Notes under the pieces: generated by a model
What the model was told of the DNA's origin: nothing
Databases searched by the model: none
What the model saw: only the letters and a program-made list of their open reading frames with translations
Assembly: GCA_026389315.1 (NCBI GenBank)
Contig: JAPLIC010000038.1
Coordinates: 1 to 60,422 of the forward strand
Length of the DNA stretch: 60,422 nucleotides
Source: Cyanobacteriota bacterium
Lineage (GTDB): Bacteria > Cyanobacteriota > Cyanobacteriia > PCC-6307 > Cyanobiaceae
Reading direction: 5' to 3'
Translations under genes and position numbers: made by a program
Part shown: one piece after another, positions 9,223 through 17,620 of the stretch
How the letters are laid out: each line of letters opens with the position of its first letter
How positions within the stretch are numbered: the first letter of the stretch is position 1

Positions 9223-9948
9223 TTCCTGCTGCTTGACAAGCTCGAAGAATTCCTGCTTGAGACTGGGATCTTTACGAAAATCGCCACGAACCACAGAATT
9301 GACCATGCTGGTTTGGGGTTCTTTCACGCCCCGCCACTTCATGCAGTAATGCTGAGCTTTGAGCAGAATGGCCAGGCCCTGAGGTTTGCAAAGTTCTTCG
9401 ATCTCATCGGCCAGGATAATGACAGCTTCCTCCTGGATGTGGGGCCTGGAAAAGACCCAATCGGCGATTCGTGAAAACTTGGAAATGCCGATGACATGCT
9501 CGCCGGGCTTAATCCCTATCCAACAATTTCCCATAATGGGTACAAGGTGATGGGAACAGGCTGAGCGTACGCTGATGGGACCAACGGTATAAATTTCATC
9601 CAGATCTTTAACGTTGGGGAAACTAGCCACCTTGGGCTGGGGTAGGTAACGACCCTTAAACACTTCTTTAAGATACATTCGAGCGACGCGTTCGGCCGTT
9701 TCTTCCGTATTGTGATCGTTATCGATATCGATGACAAGACTTTTTAGCATCTCGCGCACTTTGCCAGCAACCTCAATCTCAAGATGCTCAAGCTCTCCGG
9801 CCTCGATGTATTCGGAAATATTGTCATTAGCAAGAAATGGAACGCCTTGTTGCTGAAGGCGATTCTTGATTCTCTGGCTGACGGGAATCAGCAAGGAGTC
9901 AGAATTCTCCTGCCTGCTGGAGGGGTTGGAAGGGAGCGTCGATGTCAT
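9205..9948 (-). CDS. folE: GTP cyclohydrolase I family protein
   Basis: 247 aa. It would convert GTP to dihydroneopterin triphosphate, the first step of folate/pterin synthesis. Seen: ETAERVARMYLKE, zinc-site motif SACSHHLVPIMG, SKFSRIADW, RPHIQEE, and the second zinc-ligand Cys in HYCMKWRGVKE. The zinc motif reads CSHH rather than the commoner CEHH, so this belongs to a divergent subgroup; folate versus another pterin role is open. The first ~20 residues are a Ser/Gln-rich extension. It lies downstream of accA with a 199-bp spacer and is less GC-rich than its neighbours. Confidence 0.9.
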   Translation of the reverse strand: MTSTLPSNPSSRQENSDSLLIPVSQRIKNRLQQQGVPFLANDNISEYIEAGELEHLEIEVAGKVREMLKSLVIDIDNDHNTEETAERVARMYLKEVFKGRYLPQPKVASFPNVKDLDEIYTVGPISVRSACSHHLVPIMGNCWIGIKPGEHVIGISKFSRIADWVFSRPHIQEEAVIILADEIEELCKPQGLAILLKAQHYCMKWRGVKEPQTSMVNSVVRGDFRKDPSLKQEFFELVKQQESMIGY

Positions 9949-10147
9949 GGGGTTTATCAGATGTGGCCGGCTGCAGGCATAGACATTGATTGGTGTCCTT
10001 ATCTTGAGCAGTTAGGCCAAAAGAAAAGTGGCTTGAGAGTGCCAGGTCACTGGAAAGCATGGCACGTCTTCGCAAGAAATGTGGTCTTCTTGCAGGGTCT
10101 GGGGGGAGGGGTGTCCGAACCACGCACCATGCCGGTGCCGTTGAGGC

Positions 10148-11137
10148 TTATGGGCCCAACGGGTCGTCCGCCCCCACCCCCTCCATGAAGCGACCAATGG
10201 CCCGATACTTGCGATAGCGCTCAGCAACGAGTTCGGCAATGGGCAGCGCCAACAAGTCGGACAACTGGAGAGCAAGGGCAGCTTTCAGCGATTCGGCGGC
10301 CTGCAGGGGCGCCCAGTGGTTGCCGCCGCAGGGTTCATTAAGAACGGCATCAATCAAACCGAGCCGCAACAGATCGGCCGCCGTAATCCTCAGGGCTTCG
10401 GCGGCCACGGGGGCCTTGGCCGCATCTCGCCAGAGAATCGAAGCACAGGCCTCTGGGCTGGCCACGGTATAAACGCTGTGCTCAAACATCAGCAAGCGAT
10501 CGGCCACACCAATGCCGAGGGCCCCACCGGAGCCTCCTTCGCCAATCACCGTGGCAATGATCGGTACCTCCAGCCGGAACATCTCCCTCAAGTTGACGGC
10601 AATCGCCTCTCCCTGACCCTGTTCTTCCGCCAGGACACCGGCATAGGCCCCTGGCGTATCAATGAAAGTGAGAATGGGCAACCGGAAACGGTCGGCATGC
10701 TCCATCAGCCTTAGGGCTTTGCGATAGCCCCCCGGCGAAGCCATGCCAAAGTTGCGCGCGACGTTTTCCTTCGTATCCCTTCCCTTCTGGTGACCCAGCA
10801 TCACCACGGACTGGTCACCGATACGGCCGATGCCGCCGACAAGAGCCCGGTCATCGGAACCACAGCGATCACCGTGCAACTCGATCCAGGAATCGCTGAT
10901 GAGCTGGATGTAATCGAGGCAACTGGGGCGTTGGGGGTGGCGGGCCACCTGAATTTTTTGAGCCGGACTCAGGTGGCTGAAGATCTCCTCGCGGCGACGG
11001 GCCGCCAGGGTTTCGAGTTGCAGGATCTGCTGGCTGACATCCACTTCTGAATCCCTGGCCAACTGCCGAATCTGCTCGATCTGTTCCTCCAGCTCGACCA
11101 GCGGTTTCTCAAATTCCAGAAGGGCGCGGCGAGCCAT
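10148..11137 (-). CDS. accA: Acetyl-CoA carboxylase carboxyltransferase subunit alpha
   Basis: 329 aa crotonase-fold subunit which, with AccD, transfers the carboxyl group from biotin to acetyl-CoA to make malonyl-CoA for fatty acid synthesis. Seen: [75 protein letters not shown] and [13 protein letters not shown]. It is the upstream partner of folE and follows aar on the same strand with a 39-bp spacer, placing malonyl-CoA supply beside alkane biosynthesis, the usual cyanobacterial arrangement. Confidence 0.97.
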   Translation of the reverse strand: MARRALLEFEKPLVELEEQIEQIRQLARDSEVDVSQQILQLETLAARRREEIFSHLSPAQKIQVARHPQRPSCLDYIQLISDSWIELHGDRCGSDDRALVGGIGRIGDQSVVMLGHQKGRDTKENVARNFGMASPGGYRKALRLMEHADRFRLPILTFIDTPGAYAGVLAEEQGQGEAIAVNLREMFRLEVPIIATVIGEGGSGGALGIGVADRLLMFEHSVYTVASPEACASILWRDAAKAPVAAEALRITAADLLRLGLIDAVLNEPCGGNHWAPLQAAESLKAALALQLSDLLALPIAELVAERYRKYRAIGRFMEGVGADDPLGP

Positions 11138-11176
11138 GGGATCAAAAGTTAGGAAAGCACTGGGAAAAATGAAGTC

Positions 11177-12223
11177 TTAGACGTTGACAAGGCGCGCCAG
11201 GGGCCGTTCCTCCAGCCCCAGGGGTTGGAAACCATGGCGAACGGAAGCGGCACCGATCCACTCCATGCGCTCCAAGCTGATGTTGTTGCGACCCCAACTG
11301 AAATTCGTGTGGTGGTCTTCGAAATCCAGCAGCATGGCCTCAGCGAAACAGGCGAACATCTGGCGCTGGGGATTCGTCATTTCAGCCACCGCCATCATCT
11401 GCCAACCGATATCACTGCCAAATTCGACGATGCCGCCCTTGACGACATGAATGCCTTCGCCAGCCACCTTGCTGTCAAGGTTCTTGGGATAGCCCCCATC
11501 CACCATCAAGCAGGGGCGGTGCAAACGTTCCCGGTCGATGCTGAGGGTCTGGGGAAGACTCGCCACCCAGACGACGACATCGGCCTGGGTCAACGCCTCC
11601 TCCAAGGGGAGAATGCGCCCCCCGCCGAGTTCAAGCTGCAGCGCCTCAAGGGGGGGCTGTTGACGGGCCACCAACAACAATTCAGCCACGCCTGTGCGCT
11701 GACTCAACCAGCTGCAGACCGCACTACCGATATCACCCGTGGCCCCGACCACCGCTACGGAGGCCTTGGCCAACTCAATGCCGATGCTGGGGGCGATCGT
11801 TTCGACTTGACGACAAATCACCCAAGCCGTATGGGTGTTGCCGGTGGTGAAACGCTGCCAGTCGAGGGTGGTGTTGCGAATGTGCTGCTGTTGCAACAGG
11901 TTGAAATTTTCGAAGATGATCGAGGTGAACCCCCCCAAGGCGGTGATATCGAGACCACTTTTCTGGGCCAGTTCCATGGCATTAAGAACCTTGCGGCGGG
12001 CGGTTTTGAAGCGCCCAAGCATTTCAGGAACAAATACCGAATCGATATAGGCCCCCTCAATTTGCTTGCCCGTCGGGCTGGTCACCGTGATGCGTTCGAC
12101 AAGTTGGGGGGGCGCACTACACCACATATCCAGATCGCCCCTGGCGTACTCCTCGTAGCCAAGGAAACGGGCCTTGTTGCGAGCCTCTTCAAGATTGGTG
12201 GAGTGACCGATGAGGCCGAACAT
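11177..12223 (-). CDS. aar: Long-chain acyl-ACP reductase (aldehyde-forming)
   Basis: 348 aa. It reduces fatty acyl-ACP to fatty aldehyde with NADPH, first step of the cyanobacterial alkane pathway. The N-terminus [22 protein letters not shown] and the segments [25 protein letters not shown] (Rossmann motif) and [21 protein letters not shown] are characteristic of AAR. The conserved Cys of the last segment is not the nucleophile; the catalytic Cys should lie further upstream. Start chosen at the ATG at 12223, since the 19 upstream residues do not resemble the family. It lies 84 bp downstream of ado. Confidence 0.97.
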   Translation of the reverse strand: MFGLIGHSTNLEEARNKARFLGYEEYARGDLDMWCSAPPQLVERITVTSPTGKQIEGAYIDSVFVPEMLGRFKTARRKVLNAMELAQKSGLDITALGGFTSIIFENFNLLQQQHIRNTTLDWQRFTTGNTHTAWVICRQVETIAPSIGIELAKASVAVVGATGDIGSAVCSWLSQRTGVAELLLVARQQPPLEALQLELGGGRILPLEEALTQADVVVWVASLPQTLSIDRERLHRPCLMVDGGYPKNLDSKVAGEGIHVVKGGIVEFGSDIGWQMMAVAEMTNPQRQMFACFAEAMLLDFEDHHTNFSWGRNNISLERMEWIGAASVRHGFQPLGLEERPLARLVNV

Positions 12224-12307
12224 GGGCAGTCTTGAAGGATGTGGCGGCTGGAGACGGCAAAACTGTTGCCAGCCGCCCATATTGGCATGGCTGTCAGCAG
12301 CCGGGGG

Positions 12308-13036
12308 TCAACCCACGAAGGCGGCGGCGGCCAAGCGGGCAATCTCTTTAGAGCTAAAGCCAATCTGGGTGAGGGACTCTTGGTAGGCAATCAAAAAATC
12401 TTCGATTAAATCTTCCTTGGCCATGCCCAAAGCGGCGGCGTCGGCGGCGACCCGATCCAGCATGCGGCGCACATGGGGCAGATTGGCGCGGTTGGCCGCC
12501 TGCAGCTCCTCACGGCACTCATGGAGATGGGCCTTGAGCCACTCCTGGCCGTAGTTGAGGTGGGTGTATTCGTCTTGAACGACGGATTCGGTGATCTTGC
12601 GGGCAAAGGGATCGGAGACCGGGATGTAAATGTGATAAGCGGATATGGCGAAAGCCTCGATTAAGAGAGCCTGGATCAGCAGGCAGGTGACGACTTTGCC
12701 TTCGGCTAGAGCTTGCTGAAAGTTCTCTCGTAATGGCGTGAAGAATTCCCGGGCAAAGTCCATATCGGCCTCAACCCCCAGATTGGCACCGCAAGCGGTG
12801 AAGCCCTTGAGGTGCTTCATCTCCATGCGGGCCAGCCGGGCCAGCTCATCGGCCTGATCAGGGAGGAGGGTGCCAATCGAGATGTAGTTGTCATGGGCTT
12901 CCTGTTCCCCCTCAATCACGATGGCGTTGATGCGGCTATAGGCATCCTTGTACTGGGCCGTCGTGAAATCTGGCAGCCCCTCACCATCAACCCGGCTGGC
13001 CACTGCGGCAGAAGAGTTGGGTTCGAGGATCGGCAT
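12308..13036 (-). CDS. ado: Aldehyde-deformylating oxygenase
   Basis: 242 aa ferritin-like di-iron enzyme converting fatty aldehydes to alkanes and formate (heptadecane/pentadecane in cyanobacteria). Iron-ligand motifs are visible: [35 protein letters not shown] and [15 protein letters not shown]. The start [15 protein letters not shown] at 13036 matches the normal N-terminal length; the longer open frame upstream overlaps the creatininase gene. Adjacent aar supplies its aldehyde substrate. The order ado-aar-accA is conserved in cyanobacteria. Confidence 0.97.
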   Translation of the reverse strand: MPILEPNSSAAVASRVDGEGLPDFTTAQYKDAYSRINAIVIEGEQEAHDNYISIGTLLPDQADELARLARMEMKHLKGFTACGANLGVEADMDFAREFFTPLRENFQQALAEGKVVTCLLIQALLIEAFAISAYHIYIPVSDPFARKITESVVQDEYTHLNYGQEWLKAHLHECREELQAANRANLPHVRRMLDRVAADAAALGMAKEDLIEDFLIAYQESLTQIGFSSKEIARLAAAAFVG

Positions 13037-13067
13037 GGGCCCGTAGGTGATGAGTCTGTAACTGTAA

Positions 13068-13874
13068 TCACCCCCGGGTTGCCTTTGGTGGCCACTCGCT
13101 GCGCAGCAAGCCATCGAGCAGTTGCCACCAGCCCGCCACCAGCCGCTCAAACAAATCAGCCCCAAGGGATGGGGAGGCTCCCCGGGGATCCCCGATCACG
13201 CCACTGCGGCTGATCTCCGCGGTCAGCCAGGCGCAGGGGGCCGCCCCTTCCAGGCTCCATCCCGGCGGGGCCGCCGCCTCGACCCCCAGCCCATCGGGCT
13301 CGCGGCTGGCACGGGTCTGCTGGGGGGCGAGGTGCAACATCAAGCTGGTCTCAGCCAGGCCGGCATGCAACCCTTCCCTGCGCTCCGGTTCGGGAATCAA
13401 CGATCCCAAGCCCTGCGGACCCTTCCAGAGAAAACAGGGCAGCACGGCCAGATCGGGGCAGGCGGCATGGAGCTGGCGGGCCGCCGTTTCAAGCAGGGCG
13501 ATCTGCCCCCCATGGGCATTCAGCAACACCAGCCGTTGGAAGCCGGCGGCTTGCAGGTCCCGGCCCACCGCCTCCACCAGGCCCAGCAAAAGCTGGGCCG
13601 GAAGGCTGATGGTGCCTGGAAAGCCCCGATGCTCTGGAGAGAACCCCAGGCTTTGTAAGGGCAAGCGCACAATCGGCAACTCTCCATCCAGCCGGGCCAG
13701 CACCGCATCAGCCACCCGATCGGCAAAGAGGGCATCGGTGCCCAGGGGCAGGTGGGGGCCGTGTTGTTCCGTGGCCCCCAGGGGCCAGAGGACGGTGCTG
13801 CCCTTTCTTAGGGCCAACTGGGCGATTTCAGGCCATGGCAAGCAGTCGAGCCGGCGCTCGGGGGCAGGGGACAT
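13068..13874 (-). CDS. Creatininase family amidohydrolase
   Basis: 268 aa. Metal-binding motifs of the creatininase/MftE fold: [20 protein letters not shown] (Glu, His and Asp ligands, about residues 33-52), [23 protein letters not shown] and [10 protein letters not shown] (Glu ligand). In other organisms this family includes creatininase and amidohydrolases acting on cofactor precursors; the substrate cannot be deduced here. It is upstream of ado on the same strand with a 31-bp gap, so co-transcription is plausible. Confidence 0.85.
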   Translation of the reverse strand: MSPAPERRLDCLPWPEIAQLALRKGSTVLWPLGATEQHGPHLPLGTDALFADRVADAVLARLDGELPIVRLPLQSLGFSPEHRGFPGTISLPAQLLLGLVEAVGRDLQAAGFQRLVLLNAHGGQIALLETAARQLHAACPDLAVLPCFLWKGPQGLGSLIPEPERREGLHAGLAETSLMLHLAPQQTRASREPDGLGVEAAAPPGWSLEGAAPCAWLTAEISRSGVIGDPRGASPSLGADLFERLVAGWWQLLDGLLRSEWPPKATRG

Positions 13875-13932
13875 CAGATCGGGCGTGCAACGGGGTCCTT
13901 ACAGTGGCGGTTCACCCAGCCCCCCTGAGGCC

Positions 13933-15201
13933 ATGACCGGAACTGGCAAGCCTGCGCCGCGTCAGCCCCGGATTCCCGCCCAAGCCCCCAAGGCTCCCAC
14001 CCCTGCTCCGCCCCGTCGCCCTCCCCAGGTGGTGATGTTGAAGCGCGAGGAAATCCCCGCCATCAAGAGCCAGGACACCACTGCAGAAGAGGCTGTCGCC
14101 GTGGCGAAACCGGTGGCTTTGGTCGCCCCTCCCGGGACGCCGCCGCCGGCTCCGAGCCGGCCTCTCCAGGGCGATGCAGAGTTGTTCTCGACGGACGAAC
14201 TGGAAGGGCTCACCATGGCCGACCTGCTCGGCCCGGCCAGCCAGGGGCGCCGCCAGTCCTCGCCGGCGCGCGCCTCCACCGAGGTGGTCAAAACCCCACC
14301 CCGCACCGTCGATGACTTTGATTTCGATGAGGAGGCCTTCCTCGCCGCCCTGGAGGAAAACGAACCCGTCGGCACCACCGGCGATGTGGTGCAAGGCAAG
14401 GTCATCGGCCTTGAAAGTGACGGGGTCTACGTGGATATCGGCGGCAAGGCGCCCGGGTTCATGCCCAAGAAGGAATGTGGCCTCGGGGTGATTACCAACC
14501 TCAAAGAACGCTTCCCGGCGGGGCTGCCAATCGAAGTTCTGGTGACCCGCGAACAGAACGCCGACGGCATGGTCACCGTCAGTGCCCGGGCCCTGGCCCT
14601 GCGCCAAAGTTGGGACAAGCTGCGCCAGCTGGAAAAGGAAGGCAAGGTGGTTCAGGTCAAAATCAATGGCTTCAACCGTGGTGGCGTGACCTGTGATCTG
14701 GAAGGGCTGCGGGGCTTCATTCCCCGCTCCCAGTTGCAGGAAGGCGAGCAGCACGAAGCCCTGATGGGCAAAACCATTGGTGTGGCCTTCCTGGAGGTCA
14801 ATCCTGAGACCCGCAAACTGGTGCTTTCCGAGAAGAAAGCCGCCTCCGCCGCCCGCTTCTCCCAACTCGAGGTCGGCCAACTGGTGGAGGGCAAGGTGGC
14901 GGCCCTGAAGCCCTATGGCTTCTTCATTGACCTCGGTGGCGTCAGTGGTCTGTTGCACCACTCCAGCGTCACCGGTGGCGCCTTGCGGGACCTGCGCGAG
15001 GCCTTTGAGGTCGGCGAATCGATCAAGGCCCTCGTCACCCAGGTGGACCCGGGCCGGGGTCGCATTGCGCTGAACACGGCCCTGCTGGAAGGTCAGCCCG
15101 GTGAATTGTTGGTCGAAAAGGCAAAAGTGATGGCCGAAGCCGAGGATCGGGCCACCCGGGCCCGTTCCTTGATTCGCCAACAGGAGCAATCCGCAGGATG
15201 A
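13933..15201 (+). CDS. S1-domain RNA-binding protein, ribosomal protein S1 homologue
   Basis: 422 aa from the ATG at 13933. A ~130-residue Pro/Ala-rich acidic N-terminal region is followed by three S1 domains: one starting GDVVQGKVIGLESDGVYVDI (about residue 150), a degenerate second one around VVQVKINGFNRGGVTCDL, and a third starting VEGKVAALKPYGFFIDL (about residue 316). Picocyanobacteria have two S1 proteins (Rps1a, Rps1b/Nbp1); the long extension and the weak middle domain fit the second type. The stop overlaps the next start by 4 nt (ATGA), indicating coupling with the Tab2 gene, another RNA-binding factor. Confidence 0.88.
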   Translation: MTGTGKPAPRQPRIPAQAPKAPTPAPPRRPPQVVMLKREEIPAIKSQDTTAEEAVAVAKPVALVAPPGTPPPAPSRPLQGDAELFSTDELEGLTMADLLGPASQGRRQSSPARASTEVVKTPPRTVDDFDFDEEAFLAALEENEPVGTTGDVVQGKVIGLESDGVYVDIGGKAPGFMPKKECGLGVITNLKERFPAGLPIEVLVTREQNADGMVTVSARALALRQSWDKLRQLEKEGKVVQVKINGFNRGGVTCDLEGLRGFIPRSQLQEGEQHEALMGKTIGVAFLEVNPETRKLVLSEKKAASAARFSQLEVGQLVEGKVAALKPYGFFIDLGGVSGLLHHSSVTGGALRDLREAFEVGESIKALVTQVDPGRGRIALNTALLEGQPGELLVEKAKVMAEAEDRATRARSLIRQQEQSAG

Positions 15202-16094
15202 ATCCTGGCTCCACCGCCCCCCGCCTTTCCCAGGAGGCCGACTGGGAAATTGATTTTTATTCCAGGCCCATTCTCGACACCGATGGCCGTAAACGCTGGG
15301 AACTGCTGATCTGCGCAACCCCGGACGCCAACGCCACCACCAGCCCTTTCCGTTGGCTGCGGGATTGTCCCGCAGACAGTGTCAACTCGATCTGGCTGCG
15401 GGAGTCGATCGCAAGCGCCTTGGCCGCTGCCAGCGAGCAGGGCTTGGCCCCCCCGCGCCGCCTGCGCTGCTGGCGGGGTTCCATGCGGGCGATGGTGCAG
15501 AGGGCCAGCGATGGACTGGGGATGGAGCTTGTGGCCTCCCGCCGTTGCTATGCCCTGCAGGATTGGCTACGGCAGCGGGAAAGGGATGTTTATCCCCAGC
15601 AGGAGGGTTATCTGGCCGGCCCCCTCGCCCCCGCACCCCAACCCCTCCGGCCGCTGGCCATTGCCCTGCCGGAGGCCGCCCGGGGCGACCGCTGGAGCTG
15701 GGCCAACCTCAACGCCGGCGCCCTGGCCGATGCCAGCGACTGGGAAGCCGGCTTCAGCGGCTTGCTGCCCCTACCCGAAGGAATCAACCCGGACACCCCC
15801 GTACCAGGTCTAAGGCTGTTCAGCCAACGCCGCCCCCTGGCGATTGCCGGCTGGCTCGCCGGGCTGGAGCCGGTGCGGCTGGAAATCGAGGGCGACCAAC
15901 TGGTGCTGGAGGCTGGATTGGACAACCGCTGGCGGCTGGCCCGCCTGGAGGCGGCGGAAGCGTCAGCGGCCCAGATTGCCTTTGCCGCTGCCCGGGAGCA
16001 GGCCGGAGGGCTGCAGTTCATCGCCGTGCAATCCGATCCGGACCAACCCCGGTTTGAGGGCTTCTGGATGCTGCGCGACCTGCCCGATGGCTGA
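15198..16094 (+). CDS. Tab2/Atab2 family RNA-binding protein
   Basis: 298 aa. Typical Tab2 features: WEIDFYSRPILDTDGRKRWELLIC at the N-terminus, RCWRGSMRAMVQRA in the middle, and a C-terminal FEGFWMLRDLPD. Chloroplast homologues activate translation of the photosystem I psaB mRNA, so a PSI biogenesis or translation role is inferred. It starts within the end of the S1-protein gene and its last 8 bp overlap the next gene, forming a tight three-gene unit. Confidence 0.9.
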   Translation: MNPGSTAPRLSQEADWEIDFYSRPILDTDGRKRWELLICATPDANATTSPFRWLRDCPADSVNSIWLRESIASALAAASEQGLAPPRRLRCWRGSMRAMVQRASDGLGMELVASRRCYALQDWLRQRERDVYPQQEGYLAGPLAPAPQPLRPLAIALPEAARGDRWSWANLNAGALADASDWEAGFSGLLPLPEGINPDTPVPGLRLFSQRRPLAIAGWLAGLEPVRLEIEGDQLVLEAGLDNRWRLARLEAAEASAAQIAFAAAREQAGGLQFIAVQSDPDQPRFEGFWMLRDLPDG

Positions 16095-16905
16095 GGCCAG
16101 TCCGGCCCCCTTCGACCGGCCCGATGCCGGCTTCAATGATCTGCCCGGCTGGACCTGGGTAGGCACCTATGGGGGCTGGTATCTGCAAGCCGAGTGCTTG
16201 GGCGGTTTTGAGCATGGCTTCTTTACGCGCCAATGGCAGGGCCGCGAACCCGCCGAGCTGGCCGCCTTTGTCAGCGCCGGAGTCAGCGTGCACCGCCCCC
16301 AACAGATTCATAGCGCCCTGGTGTTATCCGCCCGTGAAGCCAGCGCGGCACCCTGGCCCCAAGCCGATGCTTTGGTCAGCGACACGGCGGGCCAGAGCCT
16401 GTGGGTCTGTGGCGCCGACTGCACACCCGTCTTGATTGCCGATCCCGCCAGCGGTCGGGTCGCCGCCGCCCACGCCGGCTGGCGAGGCGTGGCCGGCCGC
16501 ATATTGCCCGAGGCCATCACCCTGCTGGAGCAGGCCGGCAGCCGGCGCCAGGACCTGCTGGTGGCCCTGGGACCGGCTGTCAGTGGCGCCAATTATCAGG
16601 TGGAGCGCCGGGTGAGCCTGGCGGTGGCCGCCTCGCTGCATCCGCCCGCATCGCTTGGGGCCCACGGGGGCGGCGAGCTGGAGGAGCTGCGGGCCTGTGG
16701 GGCCTTGGGTGCCGATCCCCAAGCCGACCGCGACCGCCTGGATATTCGGGCCGCCACGGTTCGGCAGCTGGCCCACGCAGGCATTGACCCGGAGCGGGTC
16801 AGTGTCTGCCCCCTGTGCACGGTGGCCGAACCCCTGCTGTTTCATTCCTGGCGGCGCGATCAGGTGAAGGCTGTGCAATGGAGTGGCATCGTCGCCCAGG
16901 GCTGA
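16087..16905 (+). CDS. YfiH/laccase-domain (CNF1/YfiH fold) purine nucleoside-processing enzyme
   Basis: 272 aa. Family motifs are GFFTRQWQG, VHRPQQIHSALVL, ADALVSD, CGADCTPVLIADPASG and AAAHAGWRGVAGRIL, which supply the zinc-binding His and Cys residues. YfiH proteins have purine-nucleoside phosphorylase/deaminase activity and edit peptidoglycan precursors in E. coli; older annotations call them laccases. Start ATG at 16087, overlapping the Tab2 gene by 8 bp. The stop codon lies inside the first unit of a 16-bp tandem repeat. Confidence 0.88.
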   Translation: MAEASPAPFDRPDAGFNDLPGWTWVGTYGGWYLQAECLGGFEHGFFTRQWQGREPAELAAFVSAGVSVHRPQQIHSALVLSAREASAAPWPQADALVSDTAGQSLWVCGADCTPVLIADPASGRVAAAHAGWRGVAGRILPEAITLLEQAGSRRQDLLVALGPAVSGANYQVERRVSLAVAASLHPPASLGAHGGGELEELRACGALGADPQADRDRLDIRAATVRQLAHAGIDPERVSVCPLCTVAEPLLFHSWRRDQVKAVQWSGIVAQG

Positions 16906-16960
16906 AATCAGCCAGGGCTGAAATTAGCCAGGGCTGAAATCAGCCAGGGCTGAAATCAGC
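16897..16960. repeat. Four tandem 16-bp units, each a small palindrome
   Basis: CAGGGCTGAAATCAGC is repeated at 16897-16912, 16913-16928 (one change, C to T), 16929-16944 and 16945-16960 with no gaps. Each unit contains GCTGA-AA-TCAGC, so the array can fold into four small hairpins or larger combined ones. The first unit holds the YfiH stop codon. There is no T-run, so it may be a Rho-independent-like pause, an RNA-stabilising 3' element, or slippage expansion. Confidence 0.9.
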
Positions 16961-16976
16961 CAACGAGAGGGTCACG

Positions 16977-17132
16977 ATGGCTACCAGAGACTCTCCGCAT
17001 TCGCTGCGACAGCCCCGTTTGACAAACGGCGGGGCGGTGATCATCAACAATCCGCAGTTCAGCAAGAAACCACAGACGACTCCACGCACCTTGGCGGCTG
17101 GAGAATTGGACCTGCGACGCTCTTTCCCCTGA
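16977..17132 (+). CDS. Possible 51-aa basic protein
   Basis: ATG at 16977, TGA at 17130-17132, preceded by a GAGAGGGTC that could serve as ribosome-binding site. The product is hydrophilic and basic (MATRDSPHSLRQPRL... ending LDLRRSFP) with no TM helix. It directly follows the tandem repeat and precedes the cyAbrB gene. No family recognised; it may simply be open by chance in a 5' leader region. Confidence 0.3.
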   Translation: MATRDSPHSLRQPRLTNGGAVIINNPQFSKKPQTTPRTLAAGELDLRRSFP

Positions 17133-17257
17133 TGGGACTAGCTCTGTTGCCGCAACGATCCCGGTGACTGGCATGGCGAAGCAACAAGAGAATCTGGCCA
17201 AGACCTTGCGCAAAGGGCCCAAGACAGGAGAAAATGGAGTTGTTGCATTTTCACACC

Positions 17258-17620
17258 ATGCTTACGGGATCAGATCTGCTGGCCAAGGTCAAGGAGCTGG
17301 GGGATGTCAGCAAATCCGACCTTGTTCGGTCTTGCGGCTATGTGTCCACCAAGGCTGATGGCAGCGAACGCCTCAATTTCACGGCCTTCTACGAAGCGCT
17401 TCTCAATGCCAAGGGAGTCGATTTCGGCGCCGCCCCCAAAGCGGGCAAAGCCGGTCGCAAGCTCAGCTTCAACACCAAAGTTCAGTTCAACGGCAACCTC
17501 ATGGTCGGTAAGGCCTACACGGCCATGCTCGACCTGAAGCCCGGCGACGAATTCGAGATCAAGCTGGGTCGCAAGCAAATCCGTCTCGTTCCTCTGGGGA
17601 CAGAAGGAGAGGAGGATTGA
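17258..17620 (+). CDS. cyAbrB-type transcriptional regulator
   Basis: 120 aa from the ATG at 17258 (MLTGSDLLAKVKELGDVSKSDLVRSCGYV), the standard cyanobacterial AbrB-like start; an upstream ATG adds 8 residues. The C-terminal half holds the SpoVT/AbrB-like swapped-hairpin DNA-binding region (KVQFNGNLMVGKAYTAMLDL and GDEFEIKLGRKQIRLVPLG). cyAbrB proteins regulate carbon/nitrogen balance and are near-universal in cyanobacteria. The 3' end overlaps the convergent oxidoreductase gene by 62 bp. Confidence 0.93.
   Translation: MLTGSDLLAKVKELGDVSKSDLVRSCGYVSTKADGSERLNFTAFYEALLNAKGVDFGAAPKAGKAGRKLSFNTKVQFNGNLMVGKAYTAMLDLKPGDEFEIKLGRKQIRLVPLGTEGEED

Noticed and set aside
13912..15318. 468-codon open frame opposite the S1-domain protein gene
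   Set aside because: Antisense shadow caused by high GC at third positions; residues are His/Gly/Gln-rich without domain pattern.
16956..17222. 88-codon minus-strand frame near the 16-bp repeats
   Set aside because: No ribosome-binding site or family resemblance and it overlaps a better plus-strand candidate.
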